Origin: Artocarpus heterophyllus
Lineage: Eukaryota; Streptophyta; Magnoliopsida; Rosales; Moraceae
NCBI GenBank assembly: GCA_025403435.1
Contig: CM046350.1
Location: 18,635,274-18,699,273, forward strand
DNA length: 64,000 nt
Direction of reading: 5' to 3'
Shown: positions 1 to 13,603 of the stretch, piece after piece
Numbering within the stretch: position 1 is the stretch's first letter
How the letters are laid out: each line of letters begins with the position of its first letter
Translations under genes and position numbers: made by a program
The notes under the pieces: model-generated
Told to the model about the DNA's origin: nothing
What the model saw: only the letters and a program-made list of their open reading frames with translations
Database searches by the model: none

Positions 1-3558
<3,558 letters not shown>

Positions 3559-6500
3559 GTTAGGAGATTAATTCTCAACTAGATTTTGGTTGACAGACAT
3601 TACTAACTTCTTTTGTGCAAAATAATGCAGTTGTTTTGTGCAAATTTTGTGTATTCTATGTATGGACATTGCATAAAAAAACATACGTGCCTACTCTTGT
3701 GGCTTTTTTTGTCTTGGTGTCGTCTGTTTTGGAGGCCCAAAAAAAAATTTTCTTAACTATAATAGACTTGTCTCTAGTGTCTCTGCATTAATAGACATAC
3801 TCTGTTGCTTCTGAAAATTTAACAACACACAAGACAGCAACAAAGGAACTATTTTTCTGCTTTCGTTTCAGAAGCTATACATAATTTTTTTCTTTTACTA
3901 TTTCTTTCTCTTTCGTCTTCTTCCAAGTATATCTTGGAGACTTGAAACTTAAAAAGTGAATTGAACTTAATTTATGTCCCCTTGATTTTTTGTCCTGGCT
4001 CTACCTCTGTTCACATGTGCTTTGGTGACTCCATATTTGCGCGTGATCTAATTTTAAGGAAGCACCTTTGCCCCAAATGAAGCTTAATAAAGCTGGTGGG
4101 AGTGGCAATTTTACTCACAAATCCATTTATTCATAGAGACTCGCGTGAAACTCGGGATGAGGAAATATCTAGTTTAAACAAGTATGGTTTGTAAACAATT
4201 TAGAACGCCATTTGTAATCGGGAGGATTAATTTAAATATATTATGTAAAATGCTCAGTTATGTTTTAAATTTTAAGTATAATGTTATATTATAGAATATA
4301 TATTAACATTCAAGCTATAGTTTTCTTTTATTTTTAACGTAAAATCTTATATAAGTGTACTATTTATTTATTTTTTGCTTTATCAAGAAATAATGGGGTA
4401 CTTGCAAATATGTCTAATACGTTACAGGGAAAGTTGCCATATCCTTACCAACTTAAGAGGATAATATTTTGAGCATTTGGATTGTTTTTCTTAGCAGGGC
4501 AGGTTGGTGAGAACGCCGGTACCCCACCCAAACCCACTCAATTGCCATCTCTATGTGCTAGCTACACATTGAGCAACTATTTTGTTCGTTAAAAATGTGC
4601 CTAATTAGGAAAAAAGATAAAAAGATGAAGAAATTTATCTTTCAGTAATAACTTACACGCTGAAAATTTGCTTACATTCCTTTAAATAAAAAAAAAAAAA
4701 AAAAACCCACCTTGGAGTGGGGGCGAGGTGTGTGTCTATATATTTATCAAAACATATAAATTATTAAGGTAAAGAGTTTGGATTCCATCCCTATTCTAAA
4801 TAATAAGAATAATAATAATAAAGAGCAAGAACGTTTAAAAAAAAGGGATGAAAGAGTGAGTCAAGTTGCTTTAACGATGAACGTAGACATTGATATTGTG
4901 CCACAATATTAATTGCCTTACAGAAGCGACCAAAATATAATTGTTTTGTTTTGCCTCTTTCTTCCAATTTCGATCGTAAAATGGGCCTTCATCTGAGTAG
5001 TCTCATAAACTCAAGTCAAGGACATTATGAAACTTCCTGCCGACAGATGTAGAGGACCCCTAGACAAACAAATAAATCCAAATCCGTATTGTTGCAAATA
5101 TCAATTTGTGGTAGGGCAATATTAATAGCAAATTTTGAGATTCCTAGTCCGTAAACTGATTGATTATCCAAAATACAGTCACTTTTTAACGAAGTACAAA
5201 ATTGTACGATATTTTTTACTTTTAAGGTTTCACGCGTACACCTATGAGGTAATCAATTTGCTGACAAACTCGCCTATTATGTGGTAATTCAATCTGAAAA
5301 TCATCGGTGGCTTTTAGCTGCCAACTTTGTTCACTCTTTTATTGCTTACGATGAGTTAGTTCTCCCAGCTTTAGATTCACATGATTGAAAGATCATACGT
5401 TGTTTTGTGTTTTTATCATACGTTGTTTTTGTTTATCTTTCTCATTGGGTCTTATCAGTTGATAATGTTTTAACGAGCTTTCATTAGGCTGCAGGTTCAA
5501 ATTCTTTGGCTAATTTTTCCGTGTCTAATCAATCAATAATATTTTATTAGTTTCCAAAAACTGTGCATCAAATAACTTTTTTCTTTTGGTTCAAGTATTT
5601 AAGTAGATTATTTGAACGAAAATTTAAATTTTTGTGAAAGAAAATACTGTAGTAAAATAATTCAAACAGTGATTCAAATATCCAACCAAACCGGCTACTT
5701 CTTTTCTTGAGACTTGAGACTACGGTGCAGTGGATTTTTTTTTTTCCCGTGGTAAAAGGATGTGTATTCGATTGCCGTGTGAGGTTCCTTCCACCCAAAA
5801 AAAAAAAAAATGGTGTACATCGTCCTCTGTAAGTTGTCTCGTCTTCTTCCATCATGAGTCGTACGATGGTAATTTCTATACCACATCTTACCTTATAAAC
5901 AAGGACTGAAGCTTGAAGCAGTAAATGGCAGGAGAATAATGGAAATTAATATCATAATATTTCATAGATTTTGTTTCAAGGACATGCATAAAGAGGGTGA
6001 TTTTGAATCTTAAACAAAAGGAAAAAAAAAAAAAAAAAAGAAAGCGAAAAAGGAGCAGACTTTCTCTTCTTGTTTGATCCCTGTTCCTTCTTCTAATTAT
6101 CCACCGCCTCTTCGATGTGAATTGTGATGAGTTTAAAGAACACCAACACGGATTAAAATATAGAAAAGGAAGGTAAAATACGGAGGTATAGAGGATTACA
6201 TTCACGACTTTCAATGAAATGAAAAATTGAACAGAGGAAGAGGAGCTTTTTAAAAGAAAAAACTGAGTTTTTTTTTTTTTTTTTCGTGACAAAAAATTAG
6301 GACTCTAACGTTTGAGAAATCTGTTAAATTCCACCAAACCTCATTCAATGAGGTGGCATGTTTTTATAGATTAGACACAATTTAAAATAGAGAAAATTAA
6401 ACAAAGGATCTAAGTTTCGTTTCCACTCATGGAGTTTTCTTAGCTTCTTTTTTGCAATTTTTTGTAGAACGTGAAAAAGCTCAATATATTACAGTGTTTA

Positions 6501-7368
6501 TTGTAAAAACACCAATTGGTATGTATGACACAAAATATTAAAGTATTTGGTAATTTTATTATGTTTAAACCTAATTTGAATTTAACGGTTGATATAATTA
6601 TTTAAAAATTTTAATTGTTAACTGAAATAGACTAAAAAGCATTTTTTATTGCTTCCATGTGACTGCACGGGGAGAAACTAACAAAGTAATTGTATGCTGA
6701 CTCTCATTCTTTGAGTAAATTGTAATTTTTTTTGTCAGAAATTCTAAAAATTACCTTTTCCTTAATATTCGATAAATTACACGTTTCACCTCCTCCTTCA
6801 AAATCCTGAAGCGCCATAAATTAAACATAATTAAGCAGACTGAAAAAGCATTAAAGTTTTTCTTTTTAATAGTTTCACTTATGTAATAAAAGAAATTATT
6901 AAAACAACATCAGGAGTAGCGGATCATCTGTGGAGAGCAGAATTAAGTTATAGACCTAACGTTAAATCTGATAATTTTCGAGCTTTAGAGGACAAGTTAC
7001 TCTGAGAAAGTGACTAGGGAGTCAAATGGCAAGTATAAAAAAATAAAAATAAATAAAGAAAATAGGGGAAAAAAAAAAACAAAGAAAAAAGGTGTAGCGA
7101 TCGAGTTGAGTTAATAGCGAAACTCCTAGATCAGCGGTAAGAAGTTTAGAAAGTAACAGCTTTTTTTTTTTTTTTAGTTTTTTACCTTCAAATTTTCAAT
7201 TCTGGAATTCCGAAGTACGATATTGTTCAAGCAATAAACTCACTCCTACTCTGCGCATAGCTGCAACGCCCAAAGCCTTTTTGTACTTTCCAGAATTGCT
7301 CCTAAAAAAAAAAAAAAGAAAGAACCTAACAGGTTTGAATAGAGAGTTAAAATTTTGTTTTGAATTAT
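3559..7368. other. Intergenic AT-rich region between copy A and the LOG retroelement
   Basis: No gene was recognised. The first about 330 bases (to roughly 3886) are collinear with the 3' flank of copy C (44809 to about 45133) and mark the right edge of the A/C duplication. The rest is AT-rich, with many A or T runs (for example near 4687, 6020, 6270, 7160 and 7305). It includes a short element-like stretch at 5598-5690. Open frames here are low-complexity. Confidence 0.6.
5598..5690. repeat. Short dispersed repeat related to 60550-60667
   Basis: This stretch shares a core of about 50 bases (a GAAAATTTAAATTTTTGTGA block followed by AGAAAATACTGTAG) with the short inverted-repeat element at 60550-60667. 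It is flanked by a remnant of the ACCAAAC-type terminus. It is probably a degraded miniature DNA transposon of the same family; its ends are not well defined. Confidence 0.45.
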
Positions 7369-7373
7369 GGTTT
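7369..7373. repeat. Target-site duplication, left (GGTTT)
   Basis: GGTTT immediately precedes the first LTR and is repeated immediately after the second LTR at 15577-15581. A perfect 5-bp duplication is what LTR-retrotransposon integrase leaves, so it fixes both element ends. Confidence 0.9.
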
Positions 7374-9346
7374 TGTAACGCCCTTATATGAGGGTTAACA
7401 GTTTTTAATGAGATAAAATAAAAATAAATAATAAAAGTAAAACCTTAAAAATAAAATTTACCCGGGACTTAAATGAAAACTCTCAACTCAAAAATAAAAA
7501 TATAAACGATAAATAAACCACAGTTTTAATGTAGCACCTTAAATTTAATAATATAAACTGTTGTCATCATCATTTTAACCCTCAACACATTGTAATACAG
7601 TCACAGAAAGTAACAATTGATGCTTACATTATCATGAAGAACATTCTCAACAATTGAAGCAGTCCCAATGTAATATAGCTACATCACTTCCTCAACTATA
7701 TTTCTCGTAGCCACCTCACACTTAGTGAGTCCTGAAAAGATAAAAATATAAGGGTATGAGCAACACTATGCTCAGTAGAGAAAGCCATTACTCACCTTTA
7801 GGTTTTTATCATTACCACATTAAAACCTGCATGGTTAGTAAGTCACATCATATTCCAGATTATGAGGTTTATTATGATCACATCTTATGGATACCGTAGT
7901 TAATCATTACCAAGTGTCATAATTACACATTTATACAAATATTACCAATCATCATTGTTCCTAGGTATCCATGTTAAATTGAGTATCACTCAACTCATCG
8001 AAACTCAAATGGGCGCACTTGATCACCCTATAAACATTCCAAGGGTGTTCCGGTGAGGGGACATCAAGCCCCGAGTCCTCACCAAATCGATTCCTGTACA
8101 GTGTGTTCTGGGACTTTCAACCCAAGGAAGCGTCATCACCTTCCCCCTATTTTACCTTTTAGGGTATTCATGCCCAAGGACGTAATCGCCGCCCTCTTCA
8201 TGTCTCACCATTTCTCTATATTAAATCATTATTAATAGAGTCAGTTTTCCTAACCATGCTTCTCAATTTATAACATGTGTCAATTCATTATGTTCCTCGC
8301 CGTACAATACAAGACGAGTCCATGTCATAGTTTCATATGTGATAATCATATAATATCAGTTCAACATAGATATATATATATTGCGGCAAAACAATCAATT
8401 TTAATTCTATAAAAACCTCACAAAAGATGAGTAATAGAATCCCTACCTTTCAAGCTTATCAACAGTCTCTTAATCCAGGAATCAATTAACGTTAGCTCCA
8501 TACTCCCTTGATCCTAAGGCGTGCATAAGGACAATTAAAACTAAAGCACAACATACAACTACATTCATAAAATTTATTTTAATTTAATCTTAGAATTTCA
8601 AGAAATAACCACTGCCCATAGAGGTATTATAAAGTTTAACAATATAAATTTTCTGTCTAGGGCATATACACTTAGACTTCATACATATGCTCCAAAATAG
8701 CAACAAACATATACTTAGGTTTAAGAACGCAAATTTGAATAATCCTTTAGTATAAAAGAAAATTTATAAATGAAAGACTAAATTTGTTCATAAGATTCTA
8801 ACCTCGGATTATGGTTAGTTGGAAGCTTGAAATGGCTTCAAAACAGGTTCCTTTACTTCGGTATGACTGAAATTCTTGCTCAAATGGAGGTGATGGTGGC
8901 TGATTTTTATGGCTGCCTTGAAGAAGTTCTCTAAGTATTTTGCTTCAGCAAAGAAATGAGAAGAAGAGTGTGGGAACCGTGGAAGAAAAAGGAAGAAAAG
9001 ATGAAGTCTTTGAAAAGAAGTGATAGAAACAATTATAGAGGAGACATGTTGAAGCATGTCACGGAGGAAATAAAGAAAATGAGGGTCAAGAGTAGTTGGA
9101 AAAGATATCCTTATGTCTCATCTAAAGACTTTAACACACATAATGCCAATATGACATTTTTGAGATTTATTAGAAGTTCTAAGGCTTTTTAGTAATCATA
9201 CTAAATAAATATAGGAGAATTTTAGAAAATTTAAAAATAGATAAAAATAAATATTATAAAATAAATTTAAATGAAGCAATTTTTTTTATACATTAAAAAT
9301 TAATTTAATTACCTCAATACCCGTTAAAAGAATAACGGGTGTCACA
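7374..9346 (-). repeat. 3' LTR (in element sense) of the LOG retroelement
   Basis: 1973-bp direct repeat of 13604-15576, offset exactly 6230. On the + strand it starts TGTAACGCCC and ends GGGTGTCACA. Differences noticed: 7384 (T versus C), 7391 (A versus G) and 8477 (A versus T). Both ends can form hairpins: CCCT/AGGG around 7381-7394, and an 8-bp stem ACCCGTTA/TAACGGGT near 9320-9341. Short open frames inside it (for example 8053-8235) recur unchanged in the other LTR and are not genes. Confidence 0.93.
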
Positions 9347-9360
9347 GCTCTACCCCCCTT
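9347..9360 (-). other. Polypurine tract of the LOG retroelement
   Basis: Directly next to the 3' LTR, the - strand reads AAGGGGGGTAGAGC. A purine run touching the inner LTR edge is the expected plus-strand DNA primer site and confirms the - orientation. Confidence 0.75.
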
Positions 9361-10017
9361 AAAGAAATTTCGTCCTCGAAATTTCAATTCTAGCAATACT
9401 AGTAAAAATTATGATTCCACTATGATTCCAATTCTGAGTCTAAACCGTTAATGTTGTTTGTCCTCCAAATTTAAGTTATCGTATCTCCACTTATTTACTT
9501 GCATAATAAATCTTACTCCTAAATCCCTCAATGAGAGTATTTCTGACAAGTTTCAACTTATAACACCGTATAATAGTCTAAGAATCTGATCAGGCCTACA
9601 TATTGACCATATCATGATTCCAGTCCTTCATTGTCCATGGACTGTGATTTACAATCACATTTAAGGAGATTGCCAGAGAAATTTTATATACTTCATCTTT
9701 AGGTTCCTTTTCCTTTTTGAGTAAGGAAAAGTCAAATATATTTGATTTCATACCTCAACTAATAAACTAAAACATAATCATAAAACATATATCACAAACA
9801 CTTATATTCAAAACCATACATTAAACTTATTCATAGAGATATTAAACGGAATCTCTGGTTGCAAACATACCCGACATATTTTTCATTAAACAGCTATCCT
9901 CATGACACAAACATTCAATCCAAATAATATACTCATATTTCATATGGAATATCCCCATAACTGACTTTGGTACTTCCACATAATATTAACAGAATATTAC
10001 ACATTACAAACATGATA

Positions 10018-10167
10018 CGGATACGTTTCGAGAGTACAAGGCACTCCGTATACCAGCTATCCATATCATGCATGCTTAGAGGATACAAAAACATCGATAA
10101 ACAAAAGATCGGACCTTAAGAAGGATGCGTTTCGAGAGCATCAAGTACTCCGTATCCAGCCATCCCG
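10018..10167. repeat. Two 44-bp imperfect repeats in the 3' region of the LOG retroelement
   Basis: A block starting GGATACGTTTCGAGAG at about 10018 recurs as GGATGCGTTTCGAGAG at about 10125. Each continues with an ACTCCGTAT...CCAGC block. The period is about 107 bases. It lies in the 3' untranslated part of the element, downstream of the LOG ORF in sense. Function unknown; it could be an RNA structure or a recombination scar. Confidence 0.7.
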
Positions 10168-10300
10168 GCATTAGGCTCAATGAATCTAAAAGATTGAACA
10201 ACAATGTACCACAAGAAACACAGAATACAAGGCAAACGGTTATTTGTAACACACGAAATACGGACACACATGCCTACATGCCAAAGATAAAACAAAAAGA

Positions 10301-10951
10301 TTACAGATGGAGATTCAAATCAATTGGCCGCTCCCGGCTTTCCCTTTCCCATTCAAGCTTGGATGTTGCAGTGTCGGATTCTGGATGTATGATTTGCATT
10401 TTATCTATCAATTCCTCAGCTATTGAAGCAGTGACAAAGATTTGTCTCTCCGATTCTGTAGTGATGTTTTCTTCCACAGCGTAATCTAGAAATTTCAAAA
10501 GACCGTCATAAAAACCCTTTACGTTCAGCAGTCCCAAAGGTTTGGAATAAAAGCCCAACAATTGCCCACAAGCAACTATAAATATTTCCTCAAGAGTACC
10601 TAGACCACCAGGTAATGCTATAAAAGCATCAGAATTATAGATTATGTCTTTAAAATTTTTAGGGATACTCCTGACTCCTTCTCCCTTACCTATGGCTTCC
10701 TTACAAAGGTTTCCTTCAACTGGAATATGAGGCCAAATTCTTACATCAGTAGCGTCACTAGACCTAGCTGCTAGTGCCATATTTACCATCATTTTTATAC
10801 TACCACCCCCATAGATTATGTTAATCTTCTTGCGTGCTAGGACTTGCCCTAAGTGATTTGCAGCTTCTAAATAAGCTTTATCTTTTCCAAGGCTGGAACC
10901 ACAAAAGACACAGACATTCTTTATTTTCTTCGTGGACTGGGAGGTAGACAT
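10301..10951 (-). CDS. LOG-like cytokinin riboside 5'-monophosphate phosphoribohydrolase, retrotransposon-borne
   Basis: 216 codons, the usual size for LONELY GUY proteins, which split cytokinin riboside 5'-monophosphates into free active cytokinin and ribose 5-phosphate. Visible motifs: VCVFCGSSLGK at residues 13-23 (nucleotide-binding start), YGGGSI at 47-52, SDAFIALPGG followed by LGTLEE at about 107-122 (signature PGGxGTxxE), and KPLGLLNVKGFYD. The ATG at 10951 is preferred because the frame extends upstream only to a GTG at 10990. It is a single exon, whereas plant host LOG genes have several introns, which suggests capture from spliced RNA. Oddities: the family M-x-x-R-K block before SDAF is replaced (Asn99-Phe100 where Arg-Lys is expected), and GLMG after GGGSI is changed to KMMV. 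Activity is therefore uncertain. It is sense with the element and likely transcribed from its LTR. Confidence 0.85.
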   Translation of the reverse strand: MSTSQSTKKIKNVCVFCGSSLGKDKAYLEAANHLGQVLARKKINIIYGGGSIKMMVNMALAARSSDATDVRIWPHIPVEGNLCKEAIGKGEGVRSIPKNFKDIIYNSDAFIALPGGLGTLEEIFIVACGQLLGFYSKPLGLLNVKGFYDGLLKFLDYAVEENITTESERQIFVTASIAEELIDKMQIIHPESDTATSKLEWERESRERPIDLNLHL

Positions 10952-11594
10952 ATTTGGTTTATAGAAGTGGTTGCTTAATGTCTGCTCCACTTAGACTTCG
11001 GGTTCTACATGAGTTTTTAAAGATGAGAAATATACAAAAAGGGCTAAAGAGATAGACAAGTAGGTAATGAAAAGGTAATCCAAAGATTTAAACAAAATCT
11101 TGTGCGGATAAGAAAGTAAGATAAGGTGATTGATAGTTTACAGAAAATTTGATTCACTTTTTGAAAAAGATTAGACTCTAATTGTATAACTTTTGACAAT
11201 TGAGAACAATTCGACAGAAGACCCTCATGACACAACTGTAGACTTTTTGACAAATATACACCAAGTCTAGAAATTTAATATAAACGACAAATACTGTAGA
11301 ACTTTTGAAATTTGAGACACAAATCTTGAAATATCTGGATAAGCTTTTCAAAATTCAAACATATTACTGTACCGTATGTGACGTGTCTGATAAGATAATA
11401 TATTTTATTATATATATATTTAAGAAAATCATAAATTAAATAAGATATTAACACTTACTGTATCAATCTAATAATCACAATTATTTCAAACACAAAAGCA
11501 AATATTTTGAGTAAAAGAAAAACACAAACTGTTGAACATCAGCTAAAACTGCTTCAAATAAGTAAAGACTAAATAACCTTTATAGAGCGATGAC

Positions 11595-12116
11595 TTATTC
11601 CCCATCCAGTTTTCTTATGGCTTGGCAAACAGGATCTAAAAATACCATATTCCTGAGGCGTTGTCTTTCTGTATAAAATTTAGGCCAGAGTTTAAAAATA
11701 GCTCCTTGAACATATCCACTAGGGTGACCGTGGAGAGGAGGATGGATGCTATCCAAGTTCTCCTTTGAAAGTCCATCCCTACAAAACCTTATTTTATCCT
11801 CTCTATTCGTAGACATATAACCAGGTGAAGTACATTTACCGTTACAATTTTGTCTTCCACATTTGTTACAAGTGACCACGATGGCACGAGCTCTTCTTTT
11901 CATTGCACTACGACTGGTACCTGTTCCTGGTAAACCGACATCTTGACTAAAGTCACTCGGACGGATTTTCCCCTCTATTAACATTCTCACATCACAAGGG
12001 ATGCCAAAACGCATAAGAATCCACAACCGAGTAATTCTAGCCTTGTATTTCTTTCTAAGAATCTTTTGGGAGAGTGATGGGAAATACTTTCTCAGGTGTT
12101 GGTACTTTGGGTCCAT
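11595..12116 (-). CDS. Small basic Cys-cluster protein ORF of the LOG retroelement
   Basis: 173 codons from ATG at 12116, sense with the element and 643 bases upstream of the LOG start. Basic N-terminal half; then a basic patch KRRARA at about 73-78 followed directly by cysteines C83, C86, C91 and C95 (C-x2-C-x4-C-x3-C) and a C-T-S-P-G turn at 95-99. The C-terminal part is His/Pro- and Lys/Arg-containing without transmembrane segments. A basic patch plus a Cys knuckle suggests a nucleic-acid-binding protein. The arrangement resembles the small cysteine-rich nucleic-acid-binding proteins of some positive-strand plant RNA viruses (carlavirus type) more than a classical CCHC gag knuckle. That is pattern resemblance only. 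A diverged nucleocapsid of the retroelement is the main alternative. Confidence 0.6.
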   Translation of the reverse strand: MDPKYQHLRKYFPSLSQKILRKKYKARITRLWILMRFGIPCDVRMLIEGKIRPSDFSQDVGLPGTGTSRSAMKRRARAIVVTCNKCGRQNCNGKCTSPGYMSTNREDKIRFCRDGLSKENLDSIHPPLHGHPSGYVQGAIFKLWPKFYTERQRLRNMVFLDPVCQAIRKLDGE

Positions 12117-13584
12117 GATGAGATGAAAGAAGAGTAAATAGAAAGGAAAAATTAAGATAGTAAATTGCAGAATCCTAGAATTCCTTCTTCTTTTAGAGAA
12201 AAAGAAGAATTTTTAATGAAAAAGAAGAGGATTTGCGATTTAGAGAGAAAATAACAAATTAAGAGAGAAAAAGTGAACTCAGAGAAATAAGCTCCTATGC
12301 ACAGTAACCGTATTTGTAAACATTAATTAAACCACTGTATATGACACGTATAGAGACCACGTGGGAGAGACAGTGTGAATCAAACTGATTTAGGATTTAA
12401 ACTAGGCCCAAATGTTCTTAGTTGAAAATGGTCAGGTTGTTTCGGGCCTTAACACATTTAGAACGAGTTAAATAACAAACATAAAATTGAAAACCAATTT
12501 GTATAAATCTTAAACCCAATTTAAAGCCCACTATAGATAAAGTTAACTATGAACAACAAATCTAATTTAACGACAACAAGGATCTTCCTAAATGATATTT
12601 AAAATCATTTCATAACAACATAATCTTCCAGCAACTCAAATAATTTTGTTTTAATCAAAACCTTATTGAACAATGCATACACCCATATGTTATTCCTAAT
12701 ACTCAACATCTATCAATGGATTCATCATCATTACTACCAAGGGTTTAGAATGCGACTAACCTTGAAATCAATACGATTTACGTCTTTCAACGTAGACCAT
12801 ATCAATGAACAAAGACACTTGATGTTACTACTTAAGAACATCTATAATCCCCACAATTCTACTCATACAATATATAATTTCCTCATATAACAAAACCTTA
12901 GGTAACCAAAAGATTCACTGATACACTTAAATACAATGTACGTAACGAAATATTCCAATTTTGAGATTCATGCATTCTAGACTTTACAGTCTCAACAGAC
13001 CAAAAGTCTAACATTTATCTCTCTCAAGATTCAATACCATGATTCCCAACTTATATCATATTCCTCAAATATATAGAACTTTTAAGAAAAGACATTGACA
13101 CTTATGTGCTCCATCGAATCCACACATAATCATTACTTAGGTTTGAATCAATTACGAAAAATTTGGCATATCTATGTCAAACTTTAAAATCAATAAATCA
13201 AGCCTTATATTTCTTATTGTTTTTCACGAGACAAAAGGCTTTTAAATCCTCGTATCTATACGAATTTCTCATCGTTTATACGAATTAGATATGCTTATAG
13301 ATCCAAATATTATACGAATCTCTCATAAGCATTCTACTTATAAACTCATTCCATATAATTATCATTCCCTTATAACTATTAATACTTTCCTTCTATATAA
13401 TTATTGTACTCATATAACTATTGATATTTTCATTCTATGGCCTTTCCATGTTACATCCTTCTAGACTGTATAAATCAATGTGAAGGTTCATTTTGATGAT
13501 GACAATAAAAATTCAGCTTCAAAACCATCTCAAAAATATATTTTTTTAAAGTGGTGCTACACTCCCTAGGTTAACCGAACCTAG
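12117..13584 (-). other. Leader region of the LOG retroelement
   Basis: About 1.5 kb between the primer-binding site and the Cys-cluster ORF, AT-rich. No ORF of note and no gag-like motif. Near 13250-13420 it holds several short TATACGAAT- and TATAATTAT-like repeats. It probably acts as untranslated leader and packaging region. Confidence 0.55.
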
Positions 13585-13596
13585 GCTCTGATACCA
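13585..13596 (-). other. Primer-binding site (initiator tRNA-Met)
   Basis: The - strand reads TGGTATCAGAGC, the classical plant primer-binding site complementary to the 3' end of initiator tRNA-Met. It starts 7 bases inside the LTR ending at 13604. This fixes 13604-15576 as the 5' LTR in element sense. Confidence 0.9.
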
Positions 13597-13603
13597 AAAA
13601 TTC

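Noticed and set aside
5888..6292. 134-codon open frame on the - strand
   Set aside because: Made of poly-Lys/poly-Phe from A/T runs; no family resemblance.
8053..9192. Short open frames inside the LTRs (also 14283-15422, 19327-19512)
   Set aside because: They recur because the LTR is repeated, lack motifs and have no consistent coding signal between LTR copies.
10301..10951. LOG as an ordinary host gene with TEs on both sides
   Set aside because: It lies between LTRs sharing one target duplication, is sense with the element and has no introns, so it belongs to the element.
10952..10990. Upstream extension of the LOG frame to a GTG codon
   Set aside because: No ATG upstream. The ATG at 10951 gives the normal LOG length and starts just before the conserved VCVFCGSS block.
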